Shown in pieces: positions 57,780 to 64,000 of a stretch of DNA of 64,000 nt. The notes below the pieces were generated by a model. The model was not told the origin of the DNA. It searched no databases and was given only the letters and a program-made list of their open reading frames with translations. The translations under genes and the position numbers were made by a program. Each line of letters begins with the position of its first letter. Within the stretch, counting starts at the first letter, position 1. Source of the stretch: Thraustochytrium sp. TN22 (taxonomy: Eukaryota; Sar; Bigyra; Thraustochytrida; Thraustochytriidae); NCBI GenBank assembly GCA_013306675.1, contig JABLUY010000144.1, positions 1 to 64,000 of the forward strand, in the 5' to 3' direction.

Positions 57780-60376
57780 TGCTGTTGTACGTTCTGCTGT
57801 ATGTGCTGCGCGGTGAGAGAGGGCTTTTTCAGCTGGTTGCGCAGGGAAGCGATCTCATTCTTGAGGCGGCTAATGAGGTTCACATACTCCGTAACGTGGT
57901 AGTCCACGTTTAGTACGTTGCGCTCAGCCTGCGTTTTGATGTTCTTGGCGCGATTCGCATATTTGAGCGTGTTGAGCGTCTCCTCAATCTGATTCTTGGC
58001 AGGCGACACTGCCGCGATCATCACAGTGCGGCAGTTGCCGCCCAAGGAATCCTTGAGCAGTCGCGTCAGCTTGGAGTCGCGGTAAGGCACAAAGGCGCCC
58101 TTGCCGCCCTCCCGCAGCGCGTTGATGCAATTGCCCAGCGCAAGAAGGGACCTGTTAATGTTTGCGCCTTCCAAGAGGCGCGCGCCACGGTTCTGTGTCG
58201 CCGAGGCGCGCTCCGAGCCGGCCAGGTCGATGAGCGAGAGCTTGCCTAGGGTCACGTTGGACACCGCCACAGCGTTAGCGTTCACGCCGTTGTCGCGGCG
58301 CTCCACCGTGATCTGCAAGACGGCGTGCGAGCGACTCGACGCCTGATTCGCCGCAGTGCCCTCGGTCGTACGGCGCGCGTTGCCCTTTCGCAGCAGCGCC
58401 ATGATGTCCGATGCAGAGTATGCCTCCACCTCGGAGAGCCCAGTCACGGTCGGGCCCTTGACTGGGTCCTCGCGCAGATCTAGGTACTCGGATGAGGGCG
58501 TCAGGAGGTCCCGAATCATCTCGTTGTACACCTCCAGGAAGGAGCAGGTGACTCGGTACGACCGACCCAGGGGCGCCGAGGAGCCCGAGGGCGTTCCTGC
58601 TGCCTGCGTCTCCGGGTCTCGGCGCGGCAACGAGGCTGCGCTGCGTGTGGCGCCCTCTTCGTGCCTTTGGCGAGCGCTCCCGGGGCCTCCGTCGCTTTTG
58701 GACTCCGGGCCGTCCGCTGGATCCTCGCTTTCGGGTACAGTCGCCGGCGAAACAGGCCTAGCGCTTTGGCCACCGTCCACGTTGGAGCGAGCCGACTTGA
58801 TGGAGACGTTGCCGTGCTTTGACTCGCCGACCTCCTCCTCCTCCTCGTCCTCCTCCTCGTCCTCCTCCTCGTCCTCGTCGTCGTTGTCATCGTCACCGTC
58901 ATCGTTGTCGTCATGGCCACCATGGGCCTTCCCAGTAGAGACGTCGACGGCGGCAGCGGCAGCGGCAGCGGCGGATGCAGCGTCGGAATCTTTGACTTGG
59001 GCGTACTGTGCGTTTGCGCGTTTGATGTTGGCCTCAATCTTGCGAAAGAGGTCCTGCAGCGTGAGCACCATGATTCCGGGCGCGCTGCCGCTGTCGCTGT
59101 CGGTGCTAGCTGCGCCACCAAGCATGGTATGCGTTTTGCCAGCTCCCGTCGCACCATACGCGAATACCGTGGCGTTATAGCCAATGACGACACCGTCAAT
59201 GAGAAATCGCGTGGTGTGGTTGTACACGGTGTCCGTGGGCGTTGAAGGCGAGAATGCGAAATCGAAAGCATAGCGCTTCTCGCGAGAGCGGTGCTTGCGT
59301 AGCACGTCCTGGCGCTGGCGCTTCTTGCCCGAGTCGGAACGGTCCATGACCACCACCATACGATCGTCCACAACCTTGACAACTTCGCGAGTGTTGCCGC
59401 GTTCCTTACTATTCATGGGGCGAACACGGACCGCAACGAGCACATTGGACTTCCCGGCCCACATATCCTCCACCTGCTTTTCGGCAGCTTCAAGGTCCGC
59501 GTCCTCCTCCTCGCAAGGAGTCAGAAGTGCGGAGTTTGGCCGGCCCAGCCCAGGCGAAGCGCCACGGCCACGCATTAAGGTCCCGACCCCGCCTACGGTC
59601 TCGGCTTCCTCCTCGTCCTCCTCGTCGTCCCCGTCATCGTCGTCCCCGTCATCGTCGTCCTCCTCATCGTCGTCTTCGTCCTCCTCGTCCTCGTCCTCTT
59701 CCTCCGCCGCGGCTGCGGCTGCGTCTCCGTCTTCCTCGTCACATTCCTCATCTCCAACGGTGTTTTCAAGGTCATCCTCATCTACGTCCCCTTCATCCTC
59801 GTCTTCTGTCACAGTGAAGGCACCCGGATCCAGCGTCGCGGCGTATTCGTCCTCATGTTTGTGCTCGCCGTCGCGCGGCGACCATGGAGCCGCTGCGGAC
59901 GCCGCCTCAAGCTCCATGTCACCCTCCTCCTCCTCTTCCTCCTTCCCCCCGCCCGCGTCCTCCTGGTTTTCGCTTGCGTCGCTGGCTGCACGGAATCTGC
60001 GGCCAGAGCCACTGTCCTTACACTCGCCATCGTGCTTGGTCTCGGAGTCCTGCGCCCACGCACGGCCGGAGGGTGGCCCCAGGGTCCGGATGCCCTTTGG
60101 CTTCACCGGCGTGCGCGAAACTTTCGACTCGCCGTCTTGCCGGCGCTGGTCTTCGTCCTCAATGCTAGGCCCTTTGCTGCCGACGGCCGGCAACTCGTTG
60201 TTCTCGCCCAGCCTCGCAGATACGACAGGCGCAGCGGACGCGCCGCCACCGCCACCGCCGCCGCCCCCACCAGCACCACCAGCACCACCTCCTCCTCCTC
60301 CTCCTCCTCCTCCTCCTCCATGAGCGCCACTGCTTCCTCCTCCTTGAAAGAACGCTTCACCCAGCCTCGCGAGCAT
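54278..60376 (-). CDS. Kinesin-8 family motor (KIF18/KIF19/Kip3-like), very large
   Basis: 2032 aa, ATG at 60376, uninterrupted. The first 310 residues are glycine runs and acidic stretches. The motor begins near 312 (NVLVAVRVRPMNSKER). The neck-cover region has LRKHRSREKRYAFDFAF, and the P-loop FAYGATGAGKTHTML is near 403-417. Switch I is NQASSRSHAV (near 676) and switch II LIDLAGSERA (near 717), then INRSLLALGNCINAL and YANRAKNIKT. HRSREK, SCSFLEVYNEMIRDLL-type and KNIKT..N.LNVDYHV segments are diagnostic for kinesin-8. A ~150-residue acidic/Ser insert (about 455-600) sits between helix alpha-2 and strand beta-4 (loop L6). After the motor come coiled coils, a polyQ run (bases 57720-57790), a charged coiled coil and ~700 disordered residues. 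Kinesin-8s are plus-end motors that limit microtubule length in spindle or cilium. Confidence 0.93.
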
Positions 60377-60922
60377 GTTGTTGGGCGCCTCGCTCCAGCG
60401 CCGCCCACCCGCGGGGCGCCCCGCGAGTGTCTTCGAGTTCTGCCCAGCGTCGTCCTCGCCCCAGCAGCCGCCCTCGACGCGCTCGCCAACGGGGGCGCAC
60501 GTCTTCTGTCAGCCAAACAAGCAGTAAGAGCAACCAGGCTAGCCTAGTTGCTTCTGGTTTAGCTGGCTGCCAATCTCCTCGAGCTGACAGTGAAGAGGGT
60601 GCAGCAAATAAGAATTAATTGCACAATGAGTGCTCCGAGCCCGAAACGCCACTTCTTCCCAGCCACTTGACCCATCCTCAGCGTGCTACGCCGCCTTTGG
60701 ACAAGCTGGCAGCATCCAGGAACGGTCGGCGTACCGCCGCAGAGTCGGCGGCCACGGCGGGCCCCGGCCAACTTGCAACGATCATATCGCGCACACCAGG
60801 GGTGCGCGTGAAGGTTCGATTTTGCAAGGCTGGTTCGCTTTTCCCTCTTTTTCCTGTCGGCTTCTCCGAATACGGCGGCCACGAGTTGAGTTGAGTCGAG
60901 TCGAGTCAAGTCGAGCCGCCGG
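60377..60922. promoter_or_regulatory. Divergent intergenic region, kinesin-8 / RCC1-filamin gene
   Basis: 546 bp containing both upstream regions. A GAGTT/GAGTC pentamer tract (60884-60915) lies just before the RCC1 start. A minus-strand ORF crossing 60559-61431 is a shadow. Confidence 0.45.
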
Positions 60923-63900
60923 ATGGCCGGGCGGCAATTGGCCTGCCTCGGATCCGCGATGCGGCATGACTCGCGGCCCCGCACGGCGGCGCGCGCGCGC
61001 GCGCCCAGCAGCGAGGGCCGGCCAGGGCTGACGGGCAGCCTGCGGCCGCGCAGTGCCTTCAACGCCAAGCACGGGGCGCTCAGGGTGACGGCTGCGAAGC
61101 AGCAGCAGGAGCTACTCCAGCAGCGGCACGAGCAGCAGACGCGCGGGGGCGCCCTCTGGTTGGGCGGGTACGGGGAAGGCGCCAAGGCGGCGGCCAGGCC
61201 GCGCAGCGCCTTCCCGGGCAAGCAGCCGTCACTCACGCAGCAGCGGCCGGCGCAGCAGGCCGGCGTCCTCTTCCAGCAGCGGGCAAATGCGCACGCCACG
61301 GCTGCGAGGCGCGGGCGACCACTGCGGCCGGAGAGCGCTCCGCTGCGCGAGCGCGGCAGCCGTATGGAGGGTGCGGAGGGCGCACGTCCGCCTGCTGTGG
61401 TCGGCTTCGGCAGCTGCGCCCCGGAGCGCAAGGCTGAGGTCGCCCTCGCAGGCTACCTGGCAGGCCTCCAACTTCATGCGAGCCGAGCTTCCGCTAAGGT
61501 GGTGAGGTCGCCCACTACAGCGGCCACGGCTCTCTCGCGAGAGCTCGATGCTGGCGCTTGCGTTTTTGCGTGGGGCTCGGACCACCTCGGCCAGTGCAGC
61601 GCGAAGCCTGACGAAGGGGGGATCGGTATCCTCAAGACAACGCCGGCGGCCTGCTCGGTGGCCTTGCGGAAGCTTTCCCTCCACGAGGGGACCCACTTGG
61701 GGCCACAGGATGACTCGGTCGAGGATGTGCGCGCTGTAGTGTGCGGCAAGAATGTCTCGGCGATGGTCGGGTGCAATGGGCGCGTGGTGTGCTGGGGCCA
61801 GCGCCTTGGTGAGCGGGCCGAGGCGGGGCACTGCGCGGTGCTCAAGGTCCCTGCGGCACTGGTGTCTGGGATCGCACGCGTCGCGAAGCTCTCTTGCGGC
61901 GACGACCACGCCGTGGCCATCCTCGAGAGCAGCGGCCTCGTGGTTGGCTGGGGCGCTGACGACATGGGCCAGCTCGGTTTGAATGCAGAGCGGTTGCCAT
62001 CATCCACCGTAGCCGCGCCCTTGACCTCGTTCATGGAGGCCGCAAAGCGGATCGTGGACGTGTGCTGCGGAGCGCGTTTCACACTGGCCGTCACTGGCTT
62101 CGGGGATGTCCTGGGCATTGGCGAGGACGATTGCGGCCAGCTAGGGCACGGGGAGTGGAGGCGTGACAGGACGCGGCGCACGCCATCTGTCATGCAGCTC
62201 CCACACCAGAGCCGCGTGCAGCAGGTGGCCTGCGGCGCGCGGCACGCGCTTGTGTTGATGCAGGACGGCTCGGTCTGGGGCTGTGGCGAGGCGGGCTGCA
62301 TGGAAGTTGGGTCCAACCGCGTCGGAGTGGCACGGACCCGGGTACCGCAGCGTCTCGACGGTGTGGGCGATCTGTGCGCGCGTAGTGTGGCCGCCTGTGG
62401 CTCATGGAGTTGCGCAACTCTGGAGAAGGGCGGCGTCTTGGTGTGGAACGCGTCGAGCCAACGCGCGACGAGCCTGGGCGCCATGCTGGACAAGGGTGCG
62501 ACAATGCGGCAAGCGTGCGTGTCGGCCAACGGCACGGTGGTGGCTGTCTCGTACGCATGCAACGTGTACGAGTGGGGTGACCCGCTGTGCGTGACGGAGC
62601 CGCTGGTGCGGCAGGACTTCGCGGCGCAGGGCATGAAGGTAAATTTCGTGGCGGCTGGCGGCGCTCATTTGCTTGCAGCTCGCGTCGCCGACCCGAGACG
62701 GGCGGCGCTGGTCTTCGAGGAGAGGCCCAAGACGCCGGAGCGGGCGTGCCCAAGCTCTTCTCTGATCTGGGGTCCGGGGGTCGCGGACGGCGCCGCCACG
62801 GTGTGCCCGAAGGAGAGCCCACGGAACGAGGTACAAGTGCAGTTGAAGACTGCACGAGGCGGGGCTTTTGCTCCAGAGACGCCGGAATCACTCCGCGCCG
62901 GTCTCTGGCTCGACGGCGCGTGCACTGAGGAAGCGCCCACCGGGGCTGCCAGCGTAAGCCACGTGGGCCGAGGCCGCTACTTGACCCGCTTCGGAAGTGC
63001 AGTAGCCGGGGAGTACTGGTTCTCCGTGCAGCTGACCAGTGGCGAGCATGTCTCAAAGAGCCCGTATCGGGTTGTACTGCGGCCTGGCCCCGTCCTCGTG
63101 CAGGCCTGCGCGGCGCACTTGAACGTGAAATCCCGTTGCGTCTCCGTGGTGGAGCGGGACGCGCTGGGCAACCGGCGGGAGACGGTGGAGTCTGCGTGGG
63201 AGTTGGAGGGCGTATCGAGCGAGCATGCGGTCGAGGTTCTCTGGCGAGGCCGGCTTGGCTTGGCCGTCCCGAGCCTGCCTGGGCTCCGGTGTGTGCGCGT
63301 CGTGCACCGCGAGACACACGAGCGTCTTTTGTGTGAAGGCGACCTGGTCGGTCCCGACCTCCGCGCGCTGCACCGCGCCGCCCTTGTACTCGTTGCAGGG
63401 AGCCGCGTCCTGGTTGGCCAGGGCCGCCTCGTTTGGGAGCAGGGGCTCGCGGCGCCGACCGCGCTCCGCGTCCGCTTCAAGAGCACTGACGCCGCACGGA
63501 CCACAGAGGTGAGCGTGCGAGTGTCCCGGGGTGCCACCGAGGCGGTCTTCGCTGTCCCCGCGACGCTCCTGGGTTGCCGAATGTCGGTCGCATGCGAGGC
63601 CGTGGTGGCGGGGCGCGCGTCTGCGGAGCCCTTCGTGGACGCCCAGGGGGGCATTTTGGCTATGTCCAAGGCCGCTGCTGCCTTCGCGACCCGTCGCAGT
63701 TTGCCGGCGGACCTTGACCTGCACGAGGAAGTGTCGCGGGGCGGCGCCTTTGTCTTTGCGCTGGAGCGAATCGTGGACCTGGCGGCCCTGGACGATGCGT
63801 CGAAGGAGGAGCTTGGCGCGCTCGACCTTGAACGCGACCAGGTTCTGGCCAAGGTCTGTGGATCTGCGCAGGCGGTGGCCAGGCACCTGAACAGCGTTGG

Positions 63901-64000
63901 GCCGGCTCTACAGGCACAGGTCTTGGCGGGCCTTGCCTCAGACCTCGTCTTCAATGGGTCGTGGGCGACGTCCGTGGGCCTGCAGGCCGGGGAGCTGCAA
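60923..64000 (+). CDS. RCC1-repeat plus filamin-type repeat protein (partial, runs off the right edge)
   Basis: 1026 codons visible without a stop from the ATG at 60923 to the window end; the frame is closed by a stop at 60887-60889, and a second in-frame ATG at 60959 is possible. Residues 1-200 are Gln/Arg/Ala-rich with PRSAF repeats (LRPRSAFNAKHG, ARPRSAFPGKQP). From about 208 come RCC1-type propeller blades: CVFAWGSDHLGQC, VVCWGQRLGERAE, LVVGWGADDMGQLGLN, VLGIGEDDCGQLGHG, VWGCGEAGCMEVG, VLVWNASS. After about 630 a filamin/ABP280 immunoglobulin-like repeat is suggested, ending GRYLTRFGSAVAGEYWFSVQ and SPYRVVLRPGPV (about 683-725), the family's G-x-Y-x-x-x-x-x-P-x-x-x-G-x-Y pattern in divergent form. 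The rest is unassigned. RCC1 propellers act as GEFs or scaffolds; filamin repeats bind cytoskeletal or membrane partners. Confidence 0.8.
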   Translation, partial: MAGRQLACLGSAMRHDSRPRTAARARAPSSEGRPGLTGSLRPRSAFNAKHGALRVTAAKQQQELLQQRHEQQTRGGALWLGGYGEGAKAAARPRSAFPGKQPSLTQQRPAQQAGVLFQQRANAHATAARRGRPLRPESAPLRERGSRMEGAEGARPPAVVGFGSCAPERKAEVALAGYLAGLQLHASRASAKVVRSPTTAATALSRELDAGACVFAWGSDHLGQCSAKPDEGGIGILKTTPAACSVALRKLSLHEGTHLGPQDDSVEDVRAVVCGKNVSAMVGCNGRVVCWGQRLGERAEAGHCAVLKVPAALVSGIARVAKLSCGDDHAVAILESSGLVVGWGADDMGQLGLNAERLPSSTVAAPLTSFMEAAKRIVDVCCGARFTLAVTGFGDVLGIGEDDCGQLGHGEWRRDRTRRTPSVMQLPHQSRVQQVACGARHALVLMQDGSVWGCGEAGCMEVGSNRVGVARTRVPQRLDGVGDLCARSVAACGSWSCATLEKGGVLVWNASSQRATSLGAMLDKGATMRQACVSANGTVVAVSYACNVYEWGDPLCVTEPLVRQDFAAQGMKVNFVAAGGAHLLAARVADPRRAALVFEERPKTPERACPSSSLIWGPGVADGAATVCPKESPRNEVQVQLKTARGGAFAPETPESLRAGLWLDGACTEEAPTGAASVSHVGRGRYLTRFGSAVAGEYWFSVQLTSGEHVSKSPYRVVLRPGPVLVQACAAHLNVKSRCVSVVERDALGNRRETVESAWELEGVSSEHAVEVLWRGRLGLAVPSLPGLRCVRVVHRETHERLLCEGDLVGPDLRALHRAALVLVAGSRVLVGQGRLVWEQGLAAPTALRVRFKSTDAARTTEVSVRVSRGATEAVFAVPATLLGCRMSVACEAVVAGRASAEPFVDAQGGILAMSKAAAAFATRRSLPADLDLHEEVSRGGAFVFALERIVDLAALDDASKEELGALDLERDQVLAKVCGSAQAVARHLNSVGPALQAQVLAGLASDLVFNGSWATSVGLQAGELQ

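Noticed and set aside
60559-61431. 290-aa minus-strand ORF
   Set aside because: Overlaps the start of the RCC1-filamin gene, whose frame shows clear RCC1 blades; the minus-strand product is Arg/Ser/Cys-rich noise.
61474-63954. Several 300-390-aa minus-strand ORFs
   Set aside because: Antisense shadows of the RCC1-filamin reading frame, which stays open for 1026 codons on the plus strand.

Overview
This window comes from a nuclear genome that is GC-rich, gene-dense and nearly intron-free. Every large gene (MON2 2077 aa, kinesin-8 2032 aa, SCAPER 1605 aa) is one unbroken reading frame. The gene content is plainly eukaryotic: TFIIH p62, TFIIA large subunit, kinesin-8, SPC24, EXO1, ribosomal protein eS19, SCAPER and MON2. 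High GC, few introns, spliced introns apparently confined to 5' leaders, and long polyQ, polyE, polyG and polyA coding runs together suggest a protist. A thraustochytrid-like labyrinthulomycete (stramenopile) is my best guess, but this is inference and no marker in the window proves it.

Layout. 0.1-12.5 kb: an O-fucosyltransferase-like type II membrane protein, TFIIH p62 (minus strand), MON2, and an SPC24-like kinetochore subunit (minus). 13-24.4 kb: an acidic, repeat-rich nuclear-type protein; an unrecognised protein with an internal duplication; EXO1; a NADAR-domain protein; a lumenal JmjC/cupin protein; and a VOC/glyoxalase-like protein. 24.4-27.3 kb is a repeat-rich stretch: a long two-level hexanucleotide array, a secreted Cys-rich protein, and a 553-bp AT-rich non-autonomous DNA transposon (MITE) with perfect 8-bp target duplications. 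27.3-35.2 kb: SCAPER and two tandem paralogous secreted Cys-rich PAN-like proteins. 37-40 kb: a three-part LRR / IQ / WW protein. 42-45.5 kb: a protein that joins an R2R3 MYB domain to a tesmin/LIN54-type double-CXC (CRC) domain. 46-50 kb: a small HTH-like protein, eS19 with an acidic tail and a probable 5'-UTR intron, and a ubiquitin-like two-TM protein. 50-64 kb: a double sulfotransferase, TFIIA-alpha/beta, kinesin-8 with a large motor-domain insertion, and an RCC1-propeller plus filamin-type protein that runs off the right edge.

Genes working together. Most genes are independent housekeeping loci. Several belong to cell-cycle and chromosome biology (SPC24, EXO1, kinesin-8, MYB-CRC, SCAPER, an RCC1 protein). 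Two are RNA polymerase II general factors (TFIIH p62, TFIIA). The secretory set comprises MON2, the O-FucT-like protein, the sulfotransferase, the JmjC protein and the Cys-rich secreted proteins. The most striking item is the MYB-CRC fusion. In animals and plants, MYB and LIN54/TSO1-type proteins are separate subunits of the MuvB/DREAM cell-cycle transcription machinery; here both DNA-binding modules sit in one chain.

I saw no tRNA, rRNA, CRISPR array, virus-like element or pseudogene.
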